Below, one piece after another: positions 7,764 through 17,245 of a DNA stretch of 64,000 nucleotides. Every line of letters begins with the position of its first letter. Position 1 is the first letter of the stretch. The DNA comes from Dehalobacter sp. DCA (GTDB lineage Bacteria > Bacillota > Desulfitobacteriia > Desulfitobacteriales > Syntrophobotulaceae): positions 2,251,001-2,315,000 of the forward strand of contig NC_018866.1 of the NCBI RefSeq assembly GCF_000305775.1, read 5' to 3'. Both the position numbers and the translations under genes were made by a program. Under the pieces are notes generated by a model. The model saw only the letters and a list, made by a program, of their open reading frames with translations, did not search any database and was not told where the DNA came from.

Positions 7764-10700
7764 AAGTACTTTTCTTTGACTTTTTTCCCTGTCAGCATTT
7801 CCAGCGCCCTGGCGTAATAGAGAATCTGCTGGCGGTACCTTTCTAGAATAATGCGGGATCCGCCTTCCGGAATCTGGTCCGTCTTATAGTCAACCAGGAC
7901 AATCCCATCCTCTTCCTCAAAATAACAGTCAATAATGCCCTGTAACAGGACGACCTCCTGCCCGCAGACACCTGCCGCCATGTCGGAGAATACTTCCCGG
8001 CATGGTATTTCTATATTGAAGCGGACTTCACGGTTCACACTGCCTGAAGCCTTCATTCTGCATCCGAGCGGAGATTCGAGGAAAAGTCGTATCTTTTCCG
8101 GATCGACGCTTTCGGCCTGCTGCTCTGTAAGCAGTTCTTTTTTAACCATTTCCTGAATCTGACTTGGGATATCATCGTGTTGAATATCCAGGTGCTGCAT
8201 GACAAAATGCAAAATTGTTCCGGCTTCTGCCGCATTCAGCCCTTTCTTTTCTTCGAGAAATAACGGCTTTTTGATCAGCTGCGGCAGGGAAGCCGATCCG
8301 TTTGCAAGCCCCAGCCCCATCTCTTCCGAAAGCTCCGCTTCCAGCCGTCTCTTCAGTTCGGTGACAGAGACTTTGGGCGGGATTCGGGTACTGGCAGTGA
8401 AGGTATACTCCCAGCCAAGCCTTCGCGCAATCTCTTTCTTTACATCTTTGCGGTGGAGCCGATCACTGTCGCTGTCGTTATTATCACGATTATCTCTACT
8501 ATCGTTATTATCGTTTTTATCATCATTAACTTCGGTATCACCGTGATCTTCGGTCTCCTGATGTAAACCGGCCAGCCATCGGATGAATGTTTCTTCTTCC
8601 TGTTCCTGAACGGCTGATCTGCCAAGAAGCTCATTTTTTGTCCACATGCGGATCTGCCATTCGGACGGATCGTCAAGCAGACCGTTTCCCGGTGCTCCCT
8701 CTGTTACATCGGTAGGATACCCGAGCCAGCCGGTCCGAGTGGCAGTGCTGCAGCCCCGGTGCTTTATGAGTGCCGGCCCGATCCAGTCCAGATATTTTTC
8801 TCCTTTGAATACTTCGTATGCAGGCAGCTTTTCCTGATCACCTGCAGCAGCTTTAGACCATTTATTCAACGCCTTCCGGGCATTGGAAACTGCTCCGGAG
8901 ATAATCAGCTTTTCCCTGGCTCTGGTCAAGGCCACATAGAGAATCCGCATTTCTTCCGACAGGGTCTCCATCCTGATTTGTTCCCGAATTGCATATTTAG
9001 GAACAGACGGATACGCTATCCTGAGCCTCGGATCCGCAACGTCAGGACCGAGTCCAAGCTCCTGGTGAAATAAAATACTCCTGTTTAAATCCTGAAAGTT
9101 AAATTTCTTGCCGCATCCGGCCAAAATAACGACCGGGAATTCCAGCCCTTTGCTTTTATGAATACTCATAATCCGGACGACATTATCATTTTCACCAAGG
9201 ATTTTAGCACTGCCAAAATCACCCTGGTTGCTTTTTAGCTTGTCAATGAAATTAATAAAATTGAACAGCCCTTTAAAGCTCGTTTCCTCATATTGTCTGG
9301 CCCGTTCAAATAGAATCCGGAGATTGGCCTGACGCTGCACGCCCCCAGGCATCGCTCCGACAATCCCATAATAGCCTGTCTCGGTATAAAGCTGCCAGAG
9401 CAGCCTGTCGGCAGACAGATATTGAGCGGTGTCCCGCCATCTGTGAAGGTTGTTCAGGAACATTGCTGCTTTCTTTTTCAGCGTTTCTTTTTCAGGTGTT
9501 GCGTTTTTCATCTTTTTTATCTCAGATTTTCCGTCCACGAGTTGGTTCTGAAATTTGATTTCCGGCTTACTGCTCTCTAATTCGTTATCAGGCTTTCTGC
9601 TCTCTGGTTCAGGGGTATCCTCTTCTGCCGTCTCTTCCACCAACTGTTTGATCGCCTCATAGATTGGCACATGCCGTCTGTTAAGCCGCAGCCCGGCGAG
9701 TTCATCAGATGAGAAAGCGGCCAGCGGCGATCTCAGAACGGCCAATAACGGAATATCCTGCAACGGATTATCAATGATCTGGAGCAGTGACAGGATTACC
9801 TGTACCTCGGAAGACTTGAAAAATCCTGTGCCGGTATCAGCAAAGGCAGGGATGCCAGCCGCCGTCAGTTCCTCTGTGAATACCTCGGACCAGTTCCGGG
9901 TGGTCCGGAGAAGAATGACAATGTCGCTGCAACGCAGCTCTCGGTATGCTTTGCTTTCCTTATCATAAACTGCCGTCCGTCTGCCCTGTTCGTCCGGCTG
10001 GAATAGCTCCTCTATCCTTCGTACCGCAAAACGGGCTTCACACTGGATCGCATCCAGCATACCCGGGTCAATCTGTTCCGTTTCATCAGAGAGTCCATTT
10101 GAGGCGTCCGCAAACTCCGTCAATTCCTGTTCTTCCTGACCTGAACTGTCAGAAAATCCGTTTTCCTGATCCAACCGCTCCGGATCACCTGTTTGAATAA
10201 GATGAAATTCTACGGATCCGCCAACAGTCAGCTGTTCCTGGTCATTTTCGGCAAAGACGGCTCCCGGATTCAAAGCCTCGTTGTCATTGTAGTCCAGTTC
10301 CCCGACCTGCACCGACATGATCTGCCTGAAAATGTAGTTAACAGCATCAACCACTTCCCGGCGGCTGCGGAAATTCTTATACAGGCAAATTTTCCGATGG
10401 CTGGCGCCTTGTTCCGGAGAGTAACTGTGATACTTCTCCAGAAACAGTTCCGGTTTAGCCTGTCTGAATCTGTAAATACTCTGTTTGACATCTCCGACCA
10501 TAAAGACATTCGGTCTGGCTGATCCTGTGCGGGAAATCATCTGAAGCAAAATCTCCTGGACCAGATTGCTGTCCTGGTACTCATCGACCAGAATTTCCGC
10601 GAAACGTTCCTGATAGCGTTTGGCTGCTTCAGACGGCACATACGCTCCCGTTTCATCCTGCACCGTCAGAATTTCGAGGCAAAAATGCTCCAGGTCATTA

Positions 10701-11809
10701 AAATCCACCAGAGACTTGCCATTCTTTTTCAACGCATATCTGCGTTCAAATTCAACAACCAGTCTGCTCAGACACTGCATCAGCGGCCGAAGGGTCTGCA
10801 AATCTGCTCTGATTTCTGCCGAATCAGCTGCCAGAGCCCGTTCTTTCAGTTTACCAATCTTCTTTTTGACCTGATCCCGGATTTCTTTGACCTGCTCCTG
10901 AACAGCTTTATCCGCATCTTTGCCGGCTGACGGCAGTCTTTGAAACGGGTAGTTCCGGACTGTTTGGCCAAGGTCATCCCATCTGGCATTACGCTCTTCC
11001 AGACAAAGCTCCCGGATATGCTGTAAAAAGCAGTATTCTTCCTCGAAGACAGGACGGTATTTATCCAGTCCGGCACCAGGCTGCAGAAGCGCAACTGCGG
11101 CCTGCATATTCTGTATCAGTCCCTCAATTTCGAGCCCGATACTTTTAAGCAGGACTTTTCCCCAGCAGGTCTGACTGAAATCCGTACCTTCGGGTATGCC
11201 GAAACGCCCTGTCATCTCTGCAAGCCATTTTTCCGGCCAGGGACTGCTTTGTATAAACGTATGCAAATTCAGCACCATGTCCTGTAAGGCCTGATCGTCC
11301 CTGTTGCCGCCATAACACTCTAAAAGTTCAAAAAAATCCTGATTCTCGGCATTCTCTTCATACATTTCATCGAACAGGTCATTGAGTACTTCCATTTTCA
11401 TCAGCATCGTTTCCGTCTCATCGGCAATCCGGAAAGACGGATCAATATTAATGGCCTGGAAGTTACTGCGGATGACCTCAAGACAAAACGAGTGAATGGT
11501 TGTAATACTGGCTTTGCTCAACAGCGTCAGCTGTTTTTGCATATTGGAAGACCCCGGATTGCTTTCCTGTACTGCAGCGAGCGCTTCGGCAATCCTTTCC
11601 CTCATCTCTGCCGCAGCTGCATTGGTAAACGTCACCACGAGCAGCCGGTCAATGTCCACAGGATCATGGCTGTCTGTAATTCTTTGGATGATCCGTTCCA
11701 CAAGCACGGCCGTCTTGCCGGCCCCGGCGGCCGCTGCAACCAGCAGGTTGCAGTCCTTGGCCGTAATTGCTTCCCATTGTTCATTCGTCCATTTCGTCTG
11801 ATCAGTCAT
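7727..11809 (-). CDS. addA: ATP-dependent helicase/nuclease subunit A
   Basis: 1360 residues, longer than the roughly 1230 usual. With AddB it processes double-strand DNA ends for recombination. UvrD/SF1 motifs seen: Walker A AAAGAGKTAVL near residue 30, LVDEYQDSN, VGDVKQSIYRFRQAKPELF and SIHKSKGLEFPVVIL. The C-terminal RecB-type nuclease is present (GIIDCYFEEEDGIVLVDYKTD). The extra length comes from Lys/Glu-rich residues near 760-790 and an Asp/Asn repeat tract near residues 1090-1120. The start ATG overlaps the addB stop by 8 bases. Its 3' end overlaps zur. Confidence 0.96.
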   Translation of the reverse strand: MTDQTKWTNEQWEAITAKDCNLLVAAAAGAGKTAVLVERIIQRITDSHDPVDIDRLLVVTFTNAAAAEMRERIAEALAAVQESNPGSSNMQKQLTLLSKASITTIHSFCLEVIRSNFQAINIDPSFRIADETETMLMKMEVLNDLFDEMYEENAENQDFFELLECYGGNRDDQALQDMVLNLHTFIQSSPWPEKWLAEMTGRFGIPEGTDFSQTCWGKVLLKSIGLEIEGLIQNMQAAVALLQPGAGLDKYRPVFEEEYCFLQHIRELCLEERNARWDDLGQTVRNYPFQRLPSAGKDADKAVQEQVKEIRDQVKKKIGKLKERALAADSAEIRADLQTLRPLMQCLSRLVVEFERRYALKKNGKSLVDFNDLEHFCLEILTVQDETGAYVPSEAAKRYQERFAEILVDEYQDSNLVQEILLQMISRTGSARPNVFMVGDVKQSIYRFRQAKPELFLEKYHSYSPEQGASHRKICLYKNFRSRREVVDAVNYIFRQIMSVQVGELDYNDNEALNPGAVFAENDQEQLTVGGSVEFHLIQTGDPERLDQENGFSDSSGQEEQELTEFADASNGLSDETEQIDPGMLDAIQCEARFAVRRIEELFQPDEQGRRTAVYDKESKAYRELRCSDIVILLRTTRNWSEVFTEELTAAGIPAFADTGTGFFKSSEVQVILSLLQIIDNPLQDIPLLAVLRSPLAAFSSDELAGLRLNRRHVPIYEAIKQLVEETAEEDTPEPESRKPDNELESSKPEIKFQNQLVDGKSEIKKMKNATPEKETLKKKAAMFLNNLHRWRDTAQYLSADRLLWQLYTETGYYGIVGAMPGGVQRQANLRILFERARQYEETSFKGLFNFINFIDKLKSNQGDFGSAKILGENDNVVRIMSIHKSKGLEFPVVILAGCGKKFNFQDLNRSILFHQELGLGPDVADPRLRIAYPSVPKYAIREQIRMETLSEEMRILYVALTRAREKLIISGAVSNARKALNKWSKAAAGDQEKLPAYEVFKGEKYLDWIGPALIKHRGCSTATRTGWLGYPTDVTEGAPGNGLLDDPSEWQIRMWTKNELLGRSAVQEQEEETFIRWLAGLHQETEDHGDTEVNDDKNDNNDSRDNRDNNDSDSDRLHRKDVKKEIARRLGWEYTFTASTRIPPKVSVTELKRRLEAELSEEMGLGLANGSASLPQLIKKPLFLEEKKGLNAAEAGTILHFVMQHLDIQHDDIPSQIQEMVKKELLTEQQAESVDPEKIRLFLESPLGCRMKASGSVNREVRFNIEIPCREVFSDMAAGVCGQEVVLLQGIIDCYFEEEDGIVLVDYKTDQIPEGGSRIILERYRQQILYYARALEMLTGKKVKEKYFYLFSCGEVLQS

Positions 11810-14800
11810 GATTTTGTTCCGCCTTCATGATATCGTTCCAGATTTCCTCATCCCCACGGTCGGTCAGCAACCGGAAGCTGTTTTCCTTTCTGGCCGGATC
11901 AAATTGGCAGACTGCTGCGTAGCAGCAGTAGGTACACGAGGTTATCCGCTTTTTCTTGTACGGCGTGATCGAAACACTGCCGCTCATCATTTCCTCACAT
12001 AAGTTTTTCAGAAGGTTTCGGACATATTCTCTGAGGATTTCAAATTGTTCCAGGGTAGCTGCCGATGATTTGCCCAGAAGGTCTCCCTTATTGATCCTGG
12101 CCGGAATAATTAGCGAAGTGCCGTCGATGGTCCGATCCATTTCCTTAATCAATTTGACATCCGCGAGCAGCAGGCCCTTCATCTTAAGCTGTTTCATAAT
12201 GTCCAGCTCGATCTCTTCCTCCGTAAGCCTGCCGTCGGCCCTGACGATAGGATCATCGATCCGGAAATACAGGATGCCTCCCGGCAGGACTGGTTTTTCC
12301 GTCTCCAGCCCGCTGTTCTGCCAGAGGGCATCGAGATACGTGAACAACTGGATCTGCAGTCCATAATAAACGTCGGCCAGTTTGAAATCCTTGCTCCCAG
12401 ATTTATAATCCACGATTCTGAGGTAGGTCCCTTCTTCAGCTTCCAGCGCATCGACCCTGTCAATCCTCCCGCTTAAAGATACCTTCCGGCCTGAATCAAG
12501 TTCAATCACAATCGGCGGGAACTTTTCCCGCTCGCCAAATCCAAGCTCATAACCCAACGGCTCAAAGCCGCTGCGCCTGAGGTGCTCCGCAATCATCCAG
12601 ACCGCACGCGTGATAACCCTTTTCAGTCTCAAGGCAAGTGAAGTATACCGTTGGGAGGCTGTGAGTCCGGAACCCTGCATATTCTGAAGTATTTCGTCTA
12701 CAATCGCCGAGACTTTTTCCCGGCACCACGGTCTTTCCATCTCTCGCCAAGAGATTTGCTGCTGTGCCGCCTCCAGCGAAAATCTTTCAAGAACGGCATG
12801 CATAAACGTCCCGACATCCGGCGGGCTAAATTGATAAATCTTTCTTTCTTTGGCTTCAAGTCCATATTGAAGATAAAATGCGAACTGACAGGACGCATAT
12901 TTTTCGAGCCTCGATGCACTGGTATGAGCCGATGCGCCATACAATGCCGTTATTTTTGCTGAGCTGACCGGCTCGGCAATATTTCTGGCTGAAAATGCTG
13001 TCTGAAGCGCCTCACAGCGCGGTTTCCATTCTTCCAGTCCATTGTACCAGCGATAGACATCCTGCCACCAGCCGTTGATTTCCAGCCCTTCTGCCTTACA
13101 GCGGAAAGCTGCAACCATTTGTTTAAAAGAAGGGGATTTCCCTGTCAGCAGCTCAAGTTCATCACTTTCGATCCAGGTGTTTTTTGTCTCGGCATTTTCT
13201 TTACCAGCAGCAAACCTGGATAGCACTGGAATCAGCGTACTGTTTTCCGAAATTTCCGGGAACAGCTTCCTCAGCCGGTAAATCACCAACGAAGGCCGCA
13301 AGCTTCGGCCTTCCTGGTCGGCGATCGGCCAGCTCAGGTGAAGATAAGAAGATGCGGTCGTCAAAGATCGGTAAATCAGATACTGGGCCTGAAAAGCCTG
13401 CGTTCGGGTGTCATTAGCCAGTTCGACACCCAATGTATTCAGCACAGCACGGTCCGCATCAGCCAGGATGCCTTCCGTCTGAGCAGAGGAAGGGAACACC
13501 CCGTCATTGACCCCTAAAATAAAAAGTGCTTTGATCTCATGGCTTCGAAACCGCTCGATGCTGCCGATCAAAACCTGATCCAGGGAAGCCGGTATCAACC
13601 CGATCCGGTATTCGGCAAAGCCAATTTTCAGGGTATCCGCAAAGTTTTCAAGACTCAAAGGCTCCTCATCCATGATCTCCACAGTCTGATCCAGTACGTT
13701 CATCAGGATATTCCAAACCTGGCCGTATTCATTAGCCAGACTCAGCATTCCCTGCCTTCTGAATTCTTCCATGGCTGTTTCCAGCCTGGCCGGGACGCCT
13801 ATCCCGCAAAGAAAATCATATAAGGCCTCGCAGATTTCCGAAGCCTTTTTTCTGTTCTTGGTTTTGGCGCGGAATTGAAGAAGCGGGGCTACAATCTCGC
13901 GTCTGGTCTGATTGATCTCCTTCAGCTCCGTTTCGGCCTTTTCCACATCTTGAGACCGGTAATTTTCTTCCGGCAGTAAGCCTGGACGCATTGACCAGTC
14001 TTCATTTTTCGTCCAGCGGCTTCCGCGGACTCCGCAGGCCAGTACATAATTTTCAATGCGGTCCATACGCTCCCTGTCCAGACCGGTCAATCCGGTTTTC
14101 AGATACGCAAATACCGCTTCATAAGACCAGTGGTCGTTAAATATGTCGAGCATCGCCAGAATCATTCTGACCAGCGGATGATCCGTGATCTCGGTCTTAC
14201 TGTCCAAAAAATACGGAATTTCATACTCAGCAAAAACAGTTTCCAGGAAACTCCGGTAGCCGTCCAGATTTCCGGTGACTACGGCGATATCTCTGTATCT
14301 GAGCCCTCCATCCCGGCAGAGCCTGACTATGTCTGCCGCTGCAGCTTCAATCTCCGTATAGACATTCACCGAAGCATGCAGGGAGATATCCCTGGTTGCT
14401 TCTGGATATACCCGGTACGGATAGGCATCATAATATCGTTCGAGGTGGGACAACTCTCTACTGTAGCGGAACCTGGGCAGAGGAACTTCCGCCAAATGAA
14501 CCGGCGGCTCAATCTTCAAACCCGCCTCCTGGCAGATTTTCTTAAACTTACGGTACACGCCTTTAACTTCAGAGAATACATCGGTTTCCATCAGACCTTC
14601 TTCATCAAGACAGTCCGTACACAGACAAATGTTCACCCTGTTCACCTTAAGCAGCAGCCTTGTGATGACTTTGTATTCCTGCGGTGTAAATCCGGCAAAA
14701 CCATCAACCCAGATTTCTGCGCCGTCAAAAATGTTCGTGGATTCCAGCTTGACTGCCGCCAGGGCAAGATCATCGTCACTGTCCCGGTATCTTTGCCGGA

Positions 14801-15305
14801 TCAATTCCTCGAACCCGAAATAGACGGCATTCAGTTCGGTCAGTTTGTCCTTGAGCGGCTGATCCGCCATACCGGCAATGACGTTCTGCAGATCTTCCGG
14901 CGTGACATTATATCTTTTCAGTTCCGTGATCAACCCAGAAAGCGAGCTGACAAACCCCTTGCGGCCGGCTGATCTCGCATAGAACTTCAGTTCGTCTTTG
15001 ATCTGCGTTAAAATTCGATAAATCAGCATGCTTTTGCCGGCTGGATGAATATGCGGATACGTGATTCCACCCGCCTCATTAAATACCCTGAATGCTAGGC
15101 GGCGGAAACTTAATACTTCCGTCTTTAAAATACCGCCGGTCTTCAGCACATTAATCAAGTCTCTCTCCGCCTGCAGCGTATACTGTTCCGGCACAAGCAG
15201 CACCAGCGGATGATCCGCTCCGGTGTTGATACGTTCCTTTATTTCGTTCAAGCAATAGCTGGACTTGCCGCTGCCGGACCGTCCATAGATAAACCTAAGA
15301 CTCAT
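11802..15305 (-). CDS. addB: ATP-dependent helicase/deoxyribonuclease subunit B
   Basis: 1167 residues, the usual AddB length. Walker A GRSGSGKSSYC is at residues 8-18. The C-terminal nuclease has VDYKSGSKDFKLADVYYG. A split Fe-S cysteine set is visible, with one Cys in KYASCQFAFYLQYGL and three in CTYCCYAAVC near the end, as in Bacillus AddB where four Cys hold a 4Fe-4S cluster. It is the first gene of addB-addA and the two overlap by 8 bases. A TATAAT box is present upstream near 15378, without a convincing -35 box. Confidence 0.95.
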   Translation of the reverse strand: MSLRFIYGRSGSGKSSYCLNEIKERINTGADHPLVLLVPEQYTLQAERDLINVLKTGGILKTEVLSFRRLAFRVFNEAGGITYPHIHPAGKSMLIYRILTQIKDELKFYARSAGRKGFVSSLSGLITELKRYNVTPEDLQNVIAGMADQPLKDKLTELNAVYFGFEELIRQRYRDSDDDLALAAVKLESTNIFDGAEIWVDGFAGFTPQEYKVITRLLLKVNRVNICLCTDCLDEEGLMETDVFSEVKGVYRKFKKICQEAGLKIEPPVHLAEVPLPRFRYSRELSHLERYYDAYPYRVYPEATRDISLHASVNVYTEIEAAAADIVRLCRDGGLRYRDIAVVTGNLDGYRSFLETVFAEYEIPYFLDSKTEITDHPLVRMILAMLDIFNDHWSYEAVFAYLKTGLTGLDRERMDRIENYVLACGVRGSRWTKNEDWSMRPGLLPEENYRSQDVEKAETELKEINQTRREIVAPLLQFRAKTKNRKKASEICEALYDFLCGIGVPARLETAMEEFRRQGMLSLANEYGQVWNILMNVLDQTVEIMDEEPLSLENFADTLKIGFAEYRIGLIPASLDQVLIGSIERFRSHEIKALFILGVNDGVFPSSAQTEGILADADRAVLNTLGVELANDTRTQAFQAQYLIYRSLTTASSYLHLSWPIADQEGRSLRPSLVIYRLRKLFPEISENSTLIPVLSRFAAGKENAETKNTWIESDELELLTGKSPSFKQMVAAFRCKAEGLEINGWWQDVYRWYNGLEEWKPRCEALQTAFSARNIAEPVSSAKITALYGASAHTSASRLEKYASCQFAFYLQYGLEAKERKIYQFSPPDVGTFMHAVLERFSLEAAQQQISWREMERPWCREKVSAIVDEILQNMQGSGLTASQRYTSLALRLKRVITRAVWMIAEHLRRSGFEPLGYELGFGEREKFPPIVIELDSGRKVSLSGRIDRVDALEAEEGTYLRIVDYKSGSKDFKLADVYYGLQIQLFTYLDALWQNSGLETEKPVLPGGILYFRIDDPIVRADGRLTEEEIELDIMKQLKMKGLLLADVKLIKEMDRTIDGTSLIIPARINKGDLLGKSSAATLEQFEILREYVRNLLKNLCEEMMSGSVSITPYKKKRITSCTYCCYAAVCQFDPARKENSFRLLTDRGDEEIWNDIMKAEQNHD

Positions 15306-15429
15306 CCTGATGTTCTCCGATCATCTGAGAATTAACTAACTAGTTTCTCCTGAAAAAGTCCAATTTGCAAACTGATTATACCAAATCAGATTTTGGGTAG
15401 ACCCTATTCTCTAACTTTTTTCATTTTCC

Positions 15430-15618
15430 TTATGTCAATTTGCCGCTTCCGCTGCCAGAAAATGCATCATTAGCGTGTTTAGCCAACTTATTAAGCCAGC
15501 CATGCAAAGTATTAGCACTCTAATATCTAACTCACGTGCGACTTTGGCAACCGGTTTGCCACTTTCCTTAAAGCGACTGACGGCCATCAATTTGTATTCG
15601 CGATCAAATGTTCTCAAA
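15430..15618 (-). pseudogene. Degraded IS3-family transposase OrfA fragment
   Basis: From a TTG near 15618 the peptide begins RTFDREYKLMAVSRFKESG, then GKPVAKVARELDI. That is the OrfA helix-turn-helix start of IS3-type transposases. After ELDI the frame is lost. A +/-1 shift restores SANTLHGWLNKLAKHAN and a short Gly/Ser tail before a stop. There is no OrfB (DDE) partner nearby and I see no terminal inverted repeats. It is therefore a remnant with a frameshift. Confidence 0.6.
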
Positions 15619-15789
15619 ATGGACACCTCTGTGATTAATTTTATCACACGTTCTGTGTGTCCATAAAATCGCGGTAAGGTCACTCTGTCTTTTCTTGAAT
15701 GAAACTACTGCAAAAATTGTACAGAATATTGGTGCCAGAAACGAAAAACTAAAATCTTTTGAACTAACCGGAAAGGGCAATACCTTTGT

Positions 15790-16116
15790 TTAATCGGCCA
15801 ACTGCTTTTCTGTTTTGCTTAAAAATATCTGCAACGCTTCACAGATATCGATATTCATACGCTCAGCTAAAATAATCAGCCACCATATGCATTCACCAAG
15901 TTTATGCTCCAGTTCAGACACTGTCTCTCCACTTTTTGGCCAACGCTCTTGCTGAGACATTGTCAGACGCCCCACTAAACCAGCGTCTGTCAAAAAAGCC
16001 AAAGCATCTTCTTCTACTGTCCATTCTTTTTCATGATATTGCCTTTCCAATTGATGATAGCATTTTCTTATTTGAACGGAACGTTCAACTACCTCACTAA
16101 AGTTCATATCTTTCAT
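15790..16116 (-). CDS. MazG-like nucleotide pyrophosphohydrolase-fold protein
   Basis: 108 residues, all-helical. The C-terminal half, SELEHKLGECIWWLIILAERMNIDI, has the pattern of MazG/dUTPase-like small proteins (helix with E-x-x-D/E, then a helix ending in N-I-D). The upstream acidic stretch EEDALAFLTDAGLVGRL would be the first metal-binding helix. Members hydrolyse unusual NTPs, but the substrate is unknown here. The ATG has a GAAAGAAGA site. It is a single gene between the IS3 remnant and degraded sequence. Confidence 0.6.
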   Translation of the reverse strand: MKDMNFSEVVERSVQIRKCYHQLERQYHEKEWTVEEDALAFLTDAGLVGRLTMSQQERWPKSGETVSELEHKLGECIWWLIILAERMNIDICEALQIFLSKTEKQLAD

Positions 16117-16210
16117 ATCACATCTTCTTTCTTAATAAATATTTAGTATACATGCCGTTATTATATCACGTTAAACTTGATGACAGCATGTCATGTTAAA
16201 TTCAGTCTTT

Positions 16211-16452
16211 TCAATTGTAATAGGTGTAACAGGCAATAAAAAGGTTATACATGTCACTAAATAAAAGCATATCCTCATTAGCTTTACCTGATGGCGGATG
16301 ATTAAATTGTTCTTTGAGTCTATATAAAAGCAACGGCAAATATTTGTCATATGTTTCTGAGGCATATTCTCCCAAGCAAAATTAACTATGGGAACGTAAC
16401 GAAACTTGGTTTCGCTGCATCCCCATTTTGTAGAAAAAATAAACATATTCAT
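16211..16452 (-). pseudogene. Frameshifted remnant of an unrecognised gene
   Basis: Two overlapping minus-strand frames look protein-like in turn. One reads KFRYVPIVNFAWENMP (about 16330-16452). The other, shifted by two bases, reads YASETYDKYLPLLLYRLKEQ and then EDMLLFSDMYNLFIACYTYYN up to a TGA at 16211-16213. Joined, they would make one small protein, so I read this as a frameshifted gene. I do not recognise the family. The alternative is chance ORFs in AT-rich DNA. Confidence 0.3.
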
Positions 16453-16825
16453 TTAATTTTAAAAATGTTGAATAGACCTGTTCCAAAATTATTTCGGGCG
16501 AATAACCGCGTACTTCTCTCTGGAATAAGTAAGAATCACTGTGAAAGCTGTAAGCAACATGTCAGCTCTAAAAACACTGTTAGTTATCGGGTATTCTTTT
16601 TCATTCATCTCTTCGAAAAGCTCGGCAAATATTTAGTGTAATTTATATTTTGGCTATTACCCTTCCCAAAAATATTTTGAAGCTTACAAAGCAAATATGA
16701 GGGAGCTTTTTTGGCTTATTTGAGCCATTTTTTCTTCTGATTTGGTCTGAGCCTTTATGGATCAGGTACACAGAGATGCACGTGCCATATTATTCTATTT
16801 CATCTGTAACTACCGCGATATCCAT
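16453..16825. other. Gap downstream of the ech operon; no gene recognised
   Basis: This 373-base AT-rich stretch follows the echF stop. A plus-strand ORF crosses it, but it has no ribosome site and no recognisable motif. A weak GGCT/AGCC hairpin near 16708-16725 is not followed by a U-run on the operon strand, so I could not identify the ech terminator. Confidence 0.4.
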
Positions 16826-17245
16826 TTAATACTTACTGAAATCCTGTTTGGATTTTTCTGCGGATACAGGTCGTTGTAGCGTAATTACCGTATTCGCTTT
16901 CTCTGCACTACTTACCGGATTGGTATAGGCATATTCCATTGACAGTGACTTTTTGGCACACCCTTCAAGACAATAATTGCAGGTAATACAAGACAGGAAA
17001 TCGATTGTCCAAGTTTTCTCCTCCCTGTTGACCATAATCGCTCCTGTCGGGCAATGTTTTTCACATAGGGTGCAGAAATTGCACAGACTCATATCGTTGG
17101 CAATTTGTCCGCGGGTCGCTTCAAATACTTCATTCTTAACAATCGGGTACATTTTGGTAGACGGTTTGCTAAACAAACTCTTCATTAGTATTCTGGGCAT
17201 CGGAAATACAGACATCTTTCTCACCTCTCTGTGCAGCTTATACAA
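16826..17245 (-). CDS. echF: Ech-type hydrogenase, 2x[4Fe-4S] ferredoxin subunit
   Basis: 139 residues. Two 4Fe-4S motifs are present, CTLCEKHCPTGA and CITCNYCLEGCAKKSL (the second slightly irregular in spacing). The N-terminus starts with a short basic, amphipathic segment (KMSVFPMPRILMKSLF). It would pass electrons between ferredoxin and the small subunit EchC on the cytoplasmic face. It overlaps the end of echE by 25 bases and is the last gene of the operon. The start may be a few codons later (MSVFPMPR). Confidence 0.85.
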   Translation of the reverse strand: MYKLHREVRKMSVFPMPRILMKSLFSKPSTKMYPIVKNEVFEATRGQIANDMSLCNFCTLCEKHCPTGAIMVNREEKTWTIDFLSCITCNYCLEGCAKKSLSMEYAYTNPVSSAEKANTVITLQRPVSAEKSKQDFSKY

